Source: an uncultured Rhodopila sp. (GTDB lineage Bacteria; Pseudomonadota; Alphaproteobacteria; Acetobacterales; Acetobacteraceae). Taken from it: DNA of 64,000 nt. The stretch covers positions 26,234 through 90,233 of the forward strand of contig NZ_CAIWTY010000077.1 of NCBI RefSeq assembly GCF_903915725.1. The letters run 5' to 3'. Both the position numbers and the translations under genes were made by a program. The notes under the pieces were generated by a model. It saw nothing but the letters and a program-made list of their open reading frames with translations, did not search any database and had not been told where the DNA came from. Of the stretch, positions 1 through 8,919 are shown in pieces; the first letter of the stretch is position 1, and every line of letters starts with the position of its first letter.

Positions 1-397
1 GCAGGGCAGCGATCCGCCGGGCTACCTGGAGTTGTGAATACGGCTTATCGATCAGCTTCACGCCGGGCAGCTTGATCGCCACGCCGCGACTGGCGCTATA
101 TCCCGAGGTCAACAAAACCGGGACGTCCGGATAGTGCGCCCGGAACCATTCCGCCAGGCCGAAACCGTCCATGCGGCCCGGCATGCGCACGTCGCTGAAC
201 ACCACGTTGACCGGGCCGGCTTCGCTCACCGCGGTGATCGCCTCGGCGGCGTCTCCCGCCTCCAGGACATTGTAGCCGCAATCACGCAGATACTCGGCGA
301 TCGGCATCCGCACCATCATCTCGTCCTCGACGACAAGGACGGTTGGCATGGATTGGTTTATCGGATTGCTGTGGTTGGGCATGGTCATCATATTCAT
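1..397 (-). CDS. Response regulator receiver-domain protein (partial, runs off window start)
   Basis: The reading frame is open from about 397 to the window edge and encodes a CheY-like receiver domain. It shows the acidic pocket (VLVVEDEMM), the phospho-acceptor region VVFSDVRMPG, the conserved LLTSGYSA segment and the conserved lysine in LIDKPYS. The receiver homology begins at the Met at 349 (MPTVLVVEDE). In-frame ATGs also exist at 382, 388, 391 and 397, and none has a clear ribosome-binding site, so the start is uncertain. The visible part resembles single-domain regulators that often sit next to hybrid histidine kinases, but the C-terminus lies outside the window, so an output domain cannot be excluded. 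It lies 68 bp downstream of fliJ on the same strand. Confidence 0.8.
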   Translation of the reverse strand, partial: MNMMTMPNHSNPINQSMPTVLVVEDEMMVRMPIAEYLRDCGYNVLEAGDAAEAITAVSEAGPVNVVFSDVRMPGRMDGFGLAEWFRAHYPDVPVLLTSGYSASRGVAIKLPGVKLIDKPYSQLQVARRIAAL

Positions 398-464
398 AGC
401 CGCAGATGTAAGCGCGTCCCCCCCAGAATGCGGCGACGCGAGCGGCAACTTGTCGTGATGCCAA

Positions 465-884
465 CTATTTTCGCCGCAACCTCGCCGCATCGTCCAGTTC
501 ATGTTGCGCCCGCCGATCGGCTTCGGCGCGTGTGGCGGCGGCGCGTTCCGCGATGAGGCGGTCCACGGCTTCGGCCGCCAGCCGAGACTCGGCAAGGCGC
601 CGGCACACCGTCTCCGACCGCGCTTCGGCTTCGGCCAGCGCTGCCTCGGCGCGCTGCCGATTGTCCTGCAGATGCTGCCGGGTTGCGAGGAACAGGTCGC
701 GGAACTGCAGATGGTCCGGGAAGCTTTCCGCTCCGTCCCGGTCCTGCGCTATCGCCGCGTGGATGGACCGGACCGTCGCGGACGCCTGCATCTCCGCCGC
801 CGTGCGGTCCGCCAAATCCTGGCGCTGCCGATCGACCTCGCGCCGGCGCAACGCCAGCAAGACTTTCAGGGGGTCGCGCGGCAT
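465..884 (-). CDS. fliJ: Flagellar export protein FliJ-like
   Basis: The 139-residue protein is almost entirely charged heptad-like helix (Arg/Glu/Ala-rich), as expected for FliJ. FliJ is the cytoplasmic coiled-coil stalk that joins the FliI ATPase to the export gate FlhA. Sequence conservation in this family is weak. The assignment rests on length, coiled-coil composition and its position 3 bp downstream of fliI, the standard fliI-fliJ arrangement. Starts with MPRDPLKVLLALRRREVD, which resembles the usual FliJ N-terminus of L..L...R.... Confidence 0.75.
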   Translation of the reverse strand: MPRDPLKVLLALRRREVDRQRQDLADRTAAEMQASATVRSIHAAIAQDRDGAESFPDHLQFRDLFLATRQHLQDNRQRAEAALAEAEARSETVCRRLAESRLAAEAVDRLIAERAAATRAEADRRAQHELDDAARLRRK

Positions 885-887
885 GCC

Positions 888-2276
888 TTATGCCGCCGGC
901 GGTTGTGGCGGCGTGCCCAGCGCCCGGGTCAAACGCTGGAAGGACTCCTCGAACCCGGCGGTTTCGTCGCGGGCCTGCCGCAGCATATCCTCGATCAGCG
1001 GCGTCAGGCGCAGCGCTTCGTCCACCGCCGCGTCGGTGCCGGCACGGTAGGCGCCGAGCCGCACCATGTCCGCCATTTCCGCCTGCAGCGAAAGGATCGC
1101 CCGCGCCCGGCGCACCCAATTGGCTTGCTCCGGATCCAGTATCGAGGCGGCCGTGCGTGAGAGGCTGCGCAGCACGTCGATGGCCGGATAGCGGCCGCCT
1201 TCGGCAATGCGGCGATCCATCACGACGTGCCCGTCCAGGATGCCGCGGACGGCGTCGGCCACCGGCTCGTTATGGTCGTCGCCCTCGACCAGCACGGTGA
1301 ACAGGCCGGTGATGTGGCCGGCGCTGCCGTCAGGCTGTTGCAGACCGGGGCCGGCGCGCTCCAGCAGGCGCGGCAGTTCGGCGAACACGCCGGGCGGATA
1401 GCCTCGGGTCGCCGGGGGTTCGCCAAGCGACAGGCCGATCTCCCGCAGGGCGAGGCAGAATCGGGTGACGGAGTCCATAAGGAGGAGGACGGATTTGCCC
1501 TCGTCGCGGAAATGCTCGGCAATGGTCATGGCGGTGTAGGCGCATTGCCGGCGCATCAGCGGCGGCGCGTCGGAGGTGGCGACCACGACCACGGCACGCA
1601 TCAGGCCCTGCTCGCCCAGGTCATCCTCGATGAACTCGCGCACCTCCCGCCCGCGCTCGCCAACCAGGGCGAGCACCACGACGTCGCAGGCCGTGCCGCG
1701 CGTCAGCATCGCCAGCAGCGTGGACTTGCCGACGCCGGAGCCGGCGAACAGGCCGAGCCGTTGGCCTTCGCAGCAGGTGGCAAAGCAGTTCAGCGCCCGC
1801 ACACCGAGGTCGATGCGCGGGCCGAGCCGGGCGCGCAGGGTGGCGTCCGGCGGAGCCGCGCGTGTCGGCCGCAAGTTCGGACCCCCGAGCAGAATGCCTT
1901 TGCCGTCGAGCGGCGCGCCGAGCGGGTCGATCACCCGGCCGAGCCAGGACGGCGCGACGTCGAGCATGCCGCTGTACTGATTGACCAGTCTCGCCCGCGC
2001 ACCGTGGGCGAGGCCGTCCAGCGGCCCGAACGCCATGGCCTGCAACGCGCCGCCGGAGAAGCCGATGACCTCCGCCGGGATGCGGCGCCCGTCGCGCGCC
2101 TCCAGCACCAGCCGATCGGCGATGGCGGCGGTGCCGTTGAGGCCTTCGATGTCCACGCGGAGGCCGAGCAGGTGGGTGACGGTGCCCTCGTGGTTGGAGG
2201 TTTCCCTGCGGCGCAGGCGCGCCCGCGCGGCGACAACTCTTTCATCGAGACTCGGACTCATTAATAATACGTCCAT
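888..2276 (-). CDS. fliI: Flagellum-specific ATP synthase FliI
   Basis: This 462-residue protein has the F1-beta/FliI fold: an N-terminal barrel, a Walker A P-loop at about residues 179-186 (GSGVGKST), and the family signature around SLGEPPATRGYPPGVF. Length matches FliI (about 440-460). It energises export of flagellar rod, hook and filament subunits at the cytoplasmic face of the export apparatus. It is the first gene of a fliI-fliJ pair and is divergent from the ctrA-like gene. ATGs at 2276 and 2261 are both possible starts and neither has a strong ribosome-binding site. Type III secretion ATPases are homologous, but the FliJ and CtrA neighbours favour the flagellar role. Confidence 0.93.
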   Translation of the reverse strand: MDVLLMSPSLDERVVAARARLRRRETSNHEGTVTHLLGLRVDIEGLNGTAAIADRLVLEARDGRRIPAEVIGFSGGALQAMAFGPLDGLAHGARARLVNQYSGMLDVAPSWLGRVIDPLGAPLDGKGILLGGPNLRPTRAAPPDATLRARLGPRIDLGVRALNCFATCCEGQRLGLFAGSGVGKSTLLAMLTRGTACDVVVLALVGERGREVREFIEDDLGEQGLMRAVVVVATSDAPPLMRRQCAYTAMTIAEHFRDEGKSVLLLMDSVTRFCLALREIGLSLGEPPATRGYPPGVFAELPRLLERAGPGLQQPDGSAGHITGLFTVLVEGDDHNEPVADAVRGILDGHVVMDRRIAEGGRYPAIDVLRSLSRTAASILDPEQANWVRRARAILSLQAEMADMVRLGAYRAGTDAAVDEALRLTPLIEDMLRQARDETAGFEESFQRLTRALGTPPQPPAA

Positions 2277-2427
2277 GTGTCATTAACAGGTCTTATGGAC
2301 ATGATTTGTATCTAAAAGCGTGAATACGCTTGCATTCCGAGAAAAATACCCTTTCAGGATGAAAAATCAATAGCCAAAGACACGCTATAGTGGTATTCAT
2401 CCATTCATTATTTATTAAGGAGGAGCT
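2277..2427. promoter_or_regulatory. Divergent fliI / ctrA-like intergenic promoter region
   Basis: This 151-bp segment separates the divergent fliI and ctrA-like genes and is much more A+T-rich than its surroundings. A TATAGT hexamer at about 2386 is a possible -10 element for the rightward gene, but I see no convincing -35 at the right distance. The ctrA-like start is preceded by a strong ribosome-binding site (AAGGAGG at about 2418). I looked for the CtrA box TTAA-N7-TTAA and did not find one with correct spacing. Confidence 0.5.
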
Positions 2428-3168
2428 ATGCGCATCCTGCTGGTTGAAGACGATCCCGTCGCCGCTCGCAGCATCATGCTCATGCTGAAAGCCGCCGGCG
2501 CGGTCGCGGACCTGACGGAGGGCGGCGAGGACGCACTTGAGCTGCTGCGCCATTATGAGTACGACATTGTGGTCCTTGATCTCGCGTTGCAGGACATTGA
2601 GGGGCTGGAGGTGGTGCGGCGGATGCGGATTTCCCGCAACGACACGCCGGTGCTGGTGCTGTCGGGCCTGACCATGCCGCAGGCTCGGGTCAAGGCGTTG
2701 AGCCTCGGCGCGGACGATTTCATCATCAAGCCGTATGACAAGGCGGAGCTGCTGGCCCGCATGCAGGCCATCGTCCGGCGCAGCAAGGGCTTCAGCCAGC
2801 CGACGGTGCGGATGGGGCGGCTGGCGCTGAACCTCGACAGCCGGGAGGTCTCGGTCGATGGCCGCGACGTGCACCTGACCGGGAAGGAGTATGCGATCCT
2901 GGAGCTGCTGGTTCTGCGCAAGGGGATGGTCCTGACCAAGGAGGCGTTCCTGAACCATCTTTACGGCGGGATGGATGAACCGGAGGTTAAGATCATCGAC
3001 GTTTTTGTATGCAAACTGCGAAAAAAGCTCGCTCGCGCCGGGGCGGACGGGATCATCGGCACGATCTGGGGACGCGGCTACATGCTGCGCGAGCAGGCGA
3101 TGCCGGACCTGTTCGCGCCGGCCTATGAGCAGATCCGCCTCGGGCCGGAGTTGGCGCCGATGCTGTGA
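2428..3168 (+). CDS. ctrA: CtrA-like OmpR-family response regulator
   Basis: 246 residues: an N-terminal receiver domain (acidic EDD at 8-10, phospho-acceptor Asp51 in VVLDLAL, Lys in IIKPYDK) and a C-terminal winged-helix DNA-binding domain. The C-terminal half carries the CtrA hallmark HLTGKEY, the segment FLNHLYGGMDEPE and IIDVFVCKLRKKL, nearly identical to the Caulobacter master cell-cycle regulator. In alphaproteobacteria CtrA controls flagellar genes and, in some lineages, replication and division. Its divergence from fliI suggests a flagellar role here. The receiver part differs more from classical CtrA, so this could be a paralogue; whether another ctrA exists cannot be seen from this window. 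Confidence 0.88.
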   Translation: MRILLVEDDPVAARSIMLMLKAAGAVADLTEGGEDALELLRHYEYDIVVLDLALQDIEGLEVVRRMRISRNDTPVLVLSGLTMPQARVKALSLGADDFIIKPYDKAELLARMQAIVRRSKGFSQPTVRMGRLALNLDSREVSVDGRDVHLTGKEYAILELLVLRKGMVLTKEAFLNHLYGGMDEPEVKIIDVFVCKLRKKLARAGADGIIGTIWGRGYMLREQAMPDLFAPAYEQIRLGPELAPML

Positions 3169-3226
3169 GGGTGATGGCGCGGGCGCGGCTGGTGCGGACA
3201 GGCCGCGTTCGGCCGCCGGGACGTTG

Positions 3227-3874
3227 CTATCGGCCGATCGCCGACGCCAGGCTTTGGGGTTCCTCGAACTCCGCAGCGGGCTGGTAACGCGACGGACGCG
3301 ATGCCGTCTTCCGCGATTCCCAATTGACCAGGTAAAAATCCGCCACCACCGGCGCATCGATGAACGTCACGTTCTCGGCGTTCCGGCGCTCGGCCGAGGC
3401 GGTGTAGTTGTAAGAGCCGCCGATAACCAGGTGGCCGTCGATGATGATGACCTTGTTATGAGCAATGGAGACGCTGTCGTCGATCCAGGTCGGGATGTTC
3501 GCCTCCGCCGTGAAACGCGCGCCGCTGAGGTGTCGTTTCCTTGCCGTCTGACCCTCGCGCTCCGGCTTGTCGTCGGACTTGTCGAGGATCGCCTGGACAT
3601 CTACGCCGCGCGCCCGGGCGTCGGCCAGCGCCTCTAGAATGGTCTGCGATGTGAAGCCGTACGCCTGCACGCGGATGAATGTTCTCGCCCCGGCGATGGC
3701 CTGAACGACCGGCGTATCGCATTCCTGCGCGGGCACGAAGCAGACCCCGACCAAGGCGGCCGCCGGCCCGTGCACCGCCGTATCCGTTTGTGCGTCGGCC
3801 GGCTGGGCTGACACCTGCGCCGCGGGGCCGGCAAGTCCAACCGTGAAAGCCAGCAGAAAGTTCAGGCCACGCAT
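3227..3874 (-). CDS. Secreted phospholipase D-like (Nuc-type) nuclease
   Basis: A signal peptide (MRGLNFLLAFTVGLAGPAAQVSA) precedes a single PLD catalytic domain. The HKD-type motif is visible as HNKVIIIDG (His139, Lys141, Asp146) followed by GGSYNYT and the Glu of the RRNAEN segment. A single HKD motif in about 215 residues matches the Nuc/PLD-like endonuclease group, which works as a dimer. The protein should be periplasmic or secreted and hydrolyse phosphodiester bonds in nucleic acid. The start at 3874 is chosen because GGGAG lies 7 nt upstream and the signal peptide begins there; an ATG at 3913 would add 13 Arg-rich residues. It stands alone between the ctrA-like gene and a divergent Uma2 gene. 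Confidence 0.85.
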   Translation of the reverse strand: MRGLNFLLAFTVGLAGPAAQVSAQPADAQTDTAVHGPAAALVGVCFVPAQECDTPVVQAIAGARTFIRVQAYGFTSQTILEALADARARGVDVQAILDKSDDKPEREGQTARKRHLSGARFTAEANIPTWIDDSVSIAHNKVIIIDGHLVIGGSYNYTASAERRNAENVTFIDAPVVADFYLVNWESRKTASRPSRYQPAAEFEEPQSLASAIGR

Positions 3875-4112
3875 TTTGCGCTCCCGCCGGGATATTCGGC
3901 GATGAAGCAACAATTACAGGACCGCGGGTGGTTGTCCAGCCCGGGGGAACCCTGCCGGAACGGCACGGGAACACGTGTTTCGGCAGCAAGCAGCGAAACC
4001 CGCTGTTCACGGCGGCGAGCCAGTCGGTCTATACTTGTATGTGAAGGCCCCGGAAGTGGTCCGGGATAGGCGCTGGTCGCAAGACGGCGCGAACTGTGCC
4101 AGGATTTCGTCC

Positions 4113-4697
4113 ATGGATGCTGCTCTAAAGGTTCCGGAGTTCCTGACGGTTGACGAGTTCCTGGATTGGGATGCGCCGCCGGGCTATTTGTGGCAATTGC
4201 GTGGCGGCGTTCCGCAGGCGATGTCGCCACCGAGCCCGACGCATGGCGTGATCCAAATCCGCATTGGCCAATTAGTCGGCGCGTTCCTGGACAGTCGGTC
4301 AAGCCCTTGCCGCATCGTCGCCACCCCCGGCGTCATCCCGGCCTCTCGCTCCGACATCAACATGCTTATCCCCGATCTGGCGGTCACCTGCTCGCCGATT
4401 AAGCCGGAGGATCGGGCGCTGCCAAATCCGGTCCTGCTGATCGAGGTCTTGTCCTCCGGCAACCAGTCCGAAACCTGGATGAATGTCTGGGCCTACACCA
4501 CCATTCCCAGCGTGCAGGAGATCGTTGTGTTCCACAGCGAAAAGACCGGCGCCCTGGTGGTGCGGCGGGCAGCGGACGGCACGTGGCCGGACCAACCGGC
4601 CGCCATCGCCGAAGGTGAACTGACGCTGGAAAGCATCGGCTTTAAGACGTCGATCGAAGATATCTATCGCACGACATGGCTCGCCGACAGCGCTTAA
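4113..4697 (+). CDS. Uma2 family (DUF820) putative restriction-endonuclease-like protein
   Basis: The 194-residue protein follows the Uma2/DUF820 pattern: an N-terminal T(V)DEFL helix, a central segment with IPDLAVTC, and NPVLLIEVLS. The Asp of PDLAV and the Glu of LIEVLS are the PD-(D/E)XK-type acidic residues of the family. Its biological role is unknown in most organisms; multi-copy families occur in cyanobacteria. The start at 4113 was chosen because family homology begins there. An upstream in-frame ATG at 3975 would add 46 residues without family character. No methylase partner is adjacent. Confidence 0.85.
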   Translation: MDAALKVPEFLTVDEFLDWDAPPGYLWQLRGGVPQAMSPPSPTHGVIQIRIGQLVGAFLDSRSSPCRIVATPGVIPASRSDINMLIPDLAVTCSPIKPEDRALPNPVLLIEVLSSGNQSETWMNVWAYTTIPSVQEIVVFHSEKTGALVVRRAADGTWPDQPAAIAEGELTLESIGFKTSIEDIYRTTWLADSA

Positions 4698-4709
4698 CGC
4701 ACCTACCCG

Positions 4710-5231
4710 CTACTCCGCCGCCTGCCGATCGCCCTCCACCACGTAGGGGAAACGCTTTACCTTCGCCATGTTCAGCCCCTCGATCCGCAGCAGCCGCGTA
4801 TCGCCCGTCCGCTCCGGCGAGTGCACCACCCCGACGTCGTACAGATACGCATCGCCCGGCTTCATCACGTAGTCCCGCACGAACGCCACCTTGCCGGGCG
4901 CGCCATCCGCCGGCCGCGCCAGGCATTTCCAGTCCGTCATGATCGTCTCGCCCGCCGCCTGGCCGTAGATCGCCCAGGCCGGGCCGTGATCATGCGGCGC
5001 GCTGCTTTTCGGCCCGACATAGCCATGCGCCAGAATCGCGAAGCCGAGTTCCGCGTCTTCATACAGCAGATGCCGCTCCGGCGTGCCCGGCGGGATATAG
5101 CGCGCGACAAACGCCTCATCCGCCAGCGCCTCCGCCACCAGATCCCGCGCCCGTTCCCGCCCAGGAGTCCCCGGCTGCGCCTTCAGCGCCGCGTGTAAAT
5201 CGGCGGCGAACTGCTCCAACGTGATGGCCAT
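4710..5231 (-). CDS. Cupin-fold (cysteine dioxygenase-like) metal-binding protein
   Basis: 173 residues with a double-stranded beta-helix signature: APHDHGPAWAIYGQ, a Glu within AGETIM, and a second histidine in GVVHSPERTGD. This arrangement resembles the HxHG...E...H ligands of cysteine-dioxygenase-like cupins. The substrate is not predictable. It follows an unknown 139-residue gene by 22 bp on the same strand and the two probably form an operon. The start at 5231 (MAITLEQF) is used rather than 5333 because the extra 34 residues are Arg-rich and overlap the upstream gene. Confidence 0.7.
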   Translation of the reverse strand: MAITLEQFAADLHAALKAQPGTPGRERARDLVAEALADEAFVARYIPPGTPERHLLYEDAELGFAILAHGYVGPKSSAPHDHGPAWAIYGQAAGETIMTDWKCLARPADGAPGKVAFVRDYVMKPGDAYLYDVGVVHSPERTGDTRLLRIEGLNMAKVKRFPYVVEGDRQAAE

Positions 5232-5253
5232 GGCTGAAATCCTTCTGCGAACC

Positions 5254-5673
5254 TTACCGACGATACGGGTAGCAACTGCTGCGGTCGAGCGTGATGCGAT
5301 AATGATCCGCGAGCGCCTTGATCGCGTCGCCATGCTCCGGATACGGATCGGCGTTGCCCGGCCCGACGATGATGCAGCCGCCGCCGCTGCCGCGCCCGCG
5401 CGGAGGCAGCATCGCCGTCACCAGGGCGGTGCCCTCCTCATCCCGCAGGGTCAGGAACAGCGGCATCGAGCGGCGGATATGATCTTCCTTGTTGATGTCC
5501 TGCTCGATGAACACCGAGGTATTCGGGTGGAAGGCTTCGGCGGCGCGTTCACGCTCCCGCCGGTAGTGCTTTTCCACCGCGTGCCGCATTTCCATCGACT
5601 CGGCAATCGCTTCGCCCTCTGTAACGAGGCGAAACCAGGTCCGACTGTGCGGTGCGTCGCAGACATACTCCAT
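5254..5673 (-). CDS. Conserved-looking hypothetical protein (139 aa)
   Basis: I do not recognise a family. The protein is 139 residues, soluble, mixed charged, with an N-terminal MEYVCDAPHSRTWFRLVTEGEA segment, a His- and Arg-rich helix (MRHAVEKHYRRER), a hydrophobic strand region around RSMPLFLTLRD, and a glycine-rich segment (GRGSGGGCIIVGPG). Codon use looks like the surrounding genes. It precedes the cupin gene with a 22-bp gap, so a shared transcript is likely. It is divergent from the GMC oxidoreductase. Confidence 0.6.
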   Translation of the reverse strand: MEYVCDAPHSRTWFRLVTEGEAIAESMEMRHAVEKHYRRERERAAEAFHPNTSVFIEQDINKEDHIRRSMPLFLTLRDEEGTALVTAMLPPRGRGSGGGCIIVGPGNADPYPEHGDAIKALADHYRITLDRSSCYPYRR

Positions 5674-5766
5674 GCACGAACCTCGCTCAGCTTGGATTGG
5701 TCTGAAACCCGATAGTAGGCTGGAATGCCGCGGGGATCAAACGTCCGCGGCGCATGGGGGGATTGA

Positions 5767-7419
5767 ATGGCGGAGACGGGGGACAGCTTCGACTATGTCA
5801 TCGTCGGCAGCGGTGCGGCCGGCAGCGTGCTGTGCAGCCGCCTGACCGAGGACCCCGGCGTCACCGTCTGCGTGCTGGAATGCGGGCCACCGGACCGCCA
5901 CCCCTACATTCACATCCCGGCCGGCTTCATCAAGATGCTGTTCAACCCGGCCTATACGTTCCAGTTCCACACCGCGCCCGGCGAGGGCATCAACGGCCGC
6001 CGCATTCCCACCACGCAGGGACGGACTTTAGGCGGCTCCAGTTCCATCAACGGCATGATCTACAACCGCGGCCAGCGCGAGGATTTCGACAGTTGGGCGC
6101 AGCGCGGCAACCGTGGCTGGGGCTATGTCGATGTGCTGCCCTACTTCAAGCGCGGCGAGCGGCGGTTGGGCGTGGCGGACGACCGCATCCATGGCCGCTC
6201 GGGCGTGCTGCCGGTGACCGACAACGACTGGATTCATCCGGCGATGGAGGCGTTCCTGGAAGGCGCGCAGGAACTCGGGATGCCGCGCTGCAAGGACTAC
6301 AACAGCGGCGACGACCAGATGGGCGTCGGCTATTTTCAGCGGCTGATTCAGGGCGGCTACCGGCGTTCGGCAGCGCGGGTGTTCCTGTATCCGGCGCGGG
6401 CGACCGGGCGGCTGGAGGTGCGGACGCAAGCCCGGGCGTCCGCTGTCCTGTTTGACGGCACGCGGGCGACCGGCGTGCGCTACGTCCACGACCGCGACCG
6501 GTCGGTGCGGCGGGAGGTATTTGCTCGCAAGGAAGTGATCATTTCGTCCGGCACCGCGAATACCGCGAAGCTGCTGCAAATCTCCGGCGTCGGTCCGGCC
6601 TGGCTGCTGGGCGAGCTCGGCGTTCCGGTGGTGGCGGACTTGCCGGTGGGCGAGAATTTCCGCGACCACTATTCAACACGGATCGTTGCCCGGGTGAAGA
6701 ACCTGCGGACGATCAATGAAATGGCGCGCGGCTTCGGCCTCGTGGAGCAGATGGCGCGCTGGGCGATCGGCCAGCCGAGCATCCTGGCGGTGGCACCCTC
6801 GATCGCGCACTGGTTCTGGAAGACCGAGGAGACAATGCGGCAGCCGGATTTGCAGGGCGTGTTCAGTCCGGCGAGCTACAAGCAGGGGTTTGTCGGTTTG
6901 CTGGACGACTATCCGGGAATGACCTGCGGCGTCTGGCAGCATCGGCCGGAGAGTGTCGGTTACGTTCGCGCCGTCAATACGGATGTATTCGCCGATCCGG
7001 TTATACAGCCGAATTACTTGCGGGATGCAATGGATCAGCGGGTGCTGGTGAAGGGCATGCACTGGGCGCGCAAGCTGCTGCACACCAAGGCTTTGGCAGC
7101 CTATTTTGAATCCGACGTGCTGCCCGGCCCGGATGTGCGAACGGATGAAGAATGGCTACACTACGCCCGTCAATACGGTTCTACAGCGTATCATTTGATC
7201 GGCACTGCCCGGATGGGGCCGGAGACGGACAAGACTTCGGTGGTGGACGATCAGTTGCGGGTGCACGGGCTGCGGGGGCTGCGGGTGGTGGACGCCTCGG
7301 TCATGCCGAGCATGCCGTCGGCGAATACCTATAGCGCGACGATGATGATCGCGGAGAAAGCGTCGGACATGATCCGCGAGCGGCCGCCGTTGGACCCGGT
7401 GGAAGGCGTGCCGCCCTAG
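5767..7419 (+). CDS. GMC-family FAD-dependent oxidoreductase (choline dehydrogenase-like)
   Basis: 550 residues, the normal GMC length. The N-terminal Rossmann motif for FAD is VIVGSGAAGS at 11-20. The second GMC signature region (GRTLGGSSSINGMIY) and the C-terminal catalytic segment YHLIGTARMG, followed by the FAD-contacting VVDASVMPSMPSANT and a late Asn, are all present. The enzyme oxidises a primary or secondary alcohol at a flavin. Choline, long-chain alcohols or sugars are all possible substrates, and no betaine aldehyde dehydrogenase is nearby to support a choline role. It is a single gene with a short convergent gap to the LpxR-like gene. Confidence 0.88.
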   Translation: MAETGDSFDYVIVGSGAAGSVLCSRLTEDPGVTVCVLECGPPDRHPYIHIPAGFIKMLFNPAYTFQFHTAPGEGINGRRIPTTQGRTLGGSSSINGMIYNRGQREDFDSWAQRGNRGWGYVDVLPYFKRGERRLGVADDRIHGRSGVLPVTDNDWIHPAMEAFLEGAQELGMPRCKDYNSGDDQMGVGYFQRLIQGGYRRSAARVFLYPARATGRLEVRTQARASAVLFDGTRATGVRYVHDRDRSVRREVFARKEVIISSGTANTAKLLQISGVGPAWLLGELGVPVVADLPVGENFRDHYSTRIVARVKNLRTINEMARGFGLVEQMARWAIGQPSILAVAPSIAHWFWKTEETMRQPDLQGVFSPASYKQGFVGLLDDYPGMTCGVWQHRPESVGYVRAVNTDVFADPVIQPNYLRDAMDQRVLVKGMHWARKLLHTKALAAYFESDVLPGPDVRTDEEWLHYARQYGSTAYHLIGTARMGPETDKTSVVDDQLRVHGLRGLRVVDASVMPSMPSANTYSATMMIAEKASDMIRERPPLDPVEGVPP

Positions 7420-7437
7420 GCGACGGCCGGACACGGT

Positions 7438-8430
7438 TTAAAACCGGATCGAAATCGCCGCCGAACCGAACTGGTGCATGCCGCCGATCTGGCCATGGAA
7501 CTCCGGCGTTTGCGCGACATAGGAGAACGACAAGCGCATCCCGTGCGCCATGATGGCGAAACCGCCCTGAAACTCGGCCACATCCCAGATCGTCGAGACA
7601 TGCGGACCACCGCGGAACGGGCTGTTTTCCAATAGGATATCGTAGGCAACGGCCTGGCCGTCCACACCGGCGAACACGTACCACGCCAACGGGCGTGTCG
7701 GCGTGAACGCGTCGTTGCCGCTGAGTCCGGGGCGCACGCGGGGCACGCCGAAATCCGACTCCAGCCCCTGGCCGAACCGCAGGGCGGCGCCGGTTTGCAG
7801 ATACACGCGCACATCCCCCACGCCGGCGGTCAGGGACGGCAGGACATCGGTTTCGAACCGGCCGATGGTGGTCAGCGGCAGGCGCCAGGTCCGCTCGTGC
7901 AGGACCTCGAAGGCCGGAACGTTCTGGATCTGGCTGTTCCAGCCCTTCGGGTGGCCCTGGCCAATCAGGTCGTGAAAGCCGTTCTGCACTTGCTCCGCGC
8001 CCGAGGCCGGGCCGACGACGCCGAGGCTGAGCGTCAGCACGCTCCGGCTATCCGCGGTGTCGCTCAGCAGCGAGAAATTGCCCAGTAACAGCCCGGCATA
8101 GGGACGATCACGCGGGTTGGGAATAACGAGTGATGTATCGGCGGGTGTATAGATTTGTTGCGAAAGATTGAACCCGATGCGGCGCTGGCCATCGCCCCAG
8201 AGCGAGCCCGCCACGGTATCGAGAAAATCCGGAACCTTGGTTGTCGGCGACATCCAGCCCAGCCGCAAACCGTTGACGTAAAACCGGTCGGTTGGATTTG
8301 TTGCGCCGATGGAGGAGTTTTCGTCCTGCAACGTCCAGATCGCGGCTGTATCCGCGGCCGGCTGCGCCTGAGCAGCGGCGCCCGGCAGCATCAGCGCCGC
8401 GAGAAGCGCCATCCACCTTCGGGAGTTCAT
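7438..8430 (-). CDS. lpxR: LpxR-like outer-membrane lipid A deacylase (DUF2219)
   Basis: 330 residues: a signal peptide (cleavage probably after AAAQAQ), then an outer-membrane beta-barrel ending in Phe (AAISIRF). The N-terminal DENSSIGATNPTDRFYVNGL region, the conserved DRPYAG motif, and the later GFHDLIGQGHPKGW containing the family histidine match the LpxR/DUF2219 family. In Salmonella LpxR removes the 3'-acyloxyacyl chain of lipid A in a Ca2+-dependent reaction. Many DUF2219 members are uncharacterised, so activity is inferred. It converges on the GMC gene with an 18-bp gap. Confidence 0.75.
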   Translation of the reverse strand: MNSRRWMALLAALMLPGAAAQAQPAADTAAIWTLQDENSSIGATNPTDRFYVNGLRLGWMSPTTKVPDFLDTVAGSLWGDGQRRIGFNLSQQIYTPADTSLVIPNPRDRPYAGLLLGNFSLLSDTADSRSVLTLSLGVVGPASGAEQVQNGFHDLIGQGHPKGWNSQIQNVPAFEVLHERTWRLPLTTIGRFETDVLPSLTAGVGDVRVYLQTGAALRFGQGLESDFGVPRVRPGLSGNDAFTPTRPLAWYVFAGVDGQAVAYDILLENSPFRGGPHVSTIWDVAEFQGGFAIMAHGMRLSFSYVAQTPEFHGQIGGMHQFGSAAISIRF

Positions 8431-8919
8431 TCAGCGGGGCTTTGGGAGTCGGGAAGCCGGGGAGAAGAGAGTGCCATCGGTCTCGTCAACGCTTGAGCAA
8501 GGTAGGTTGACGGGGCTAACGGATGGGTAGGCGAGCGGTTGAGGGCGAAGGTCCCGGGACCGCCGCACGTGTCAGCGTACCGTGCGTTGGAATCGCACCG
8601 CATCCGCCATGGCAACTATTATAAACCATTGACGCAACATAGATTTTCGCCGTTGGCGCGGGCTCGCCCGGACGCGCTCACACAAATGCTTGACCGTGAT
8701 GTTTCGGGTCGGATTGCCGAGCCAATCGAGCTGTTCCGGTCCGCATCCCAACCCTTGTCAAACGACAGCAGGCGCGCGCGCGCGTGGGCGAAAACACCTC
8801 CGCCTTATTCTATCAGCGATGACGTGCCGTCCACCTGACCCCGCCGCCCCACCACCTCCCCGCTTGCCCAACGCCCCCAATCCCCCGACAATCGCCCCAA
8901 CAACACGAGGACCCAAGGC
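8431..8919. other. 489-bp gene-free stretch
   Basis: This lies between the divergent lpxR-like and moxR genes. I see no convincing coding frame, tRNA or palindromic repeat. There is a short (GC)n tract at about 8773-8785 and an A+T-richer patch around 8615-8650 that could hold a promoter. The frames that stay open here lack ribosome-binding sites and recognisable protein character. Confidence 0.5.

Noticed and set aside
2260..2290. CtrA binding box (TTAA-N7-TTAA)
   Set aside because: Two TTAA sites occur but with about 20 bp between them, not 7.
8539..8838. ORF in the 8.4-8.9 kb gap
   Set aside because: No ribosome-binding site, Arg/Pro-rich, and no similarity to a known family that I recognise.
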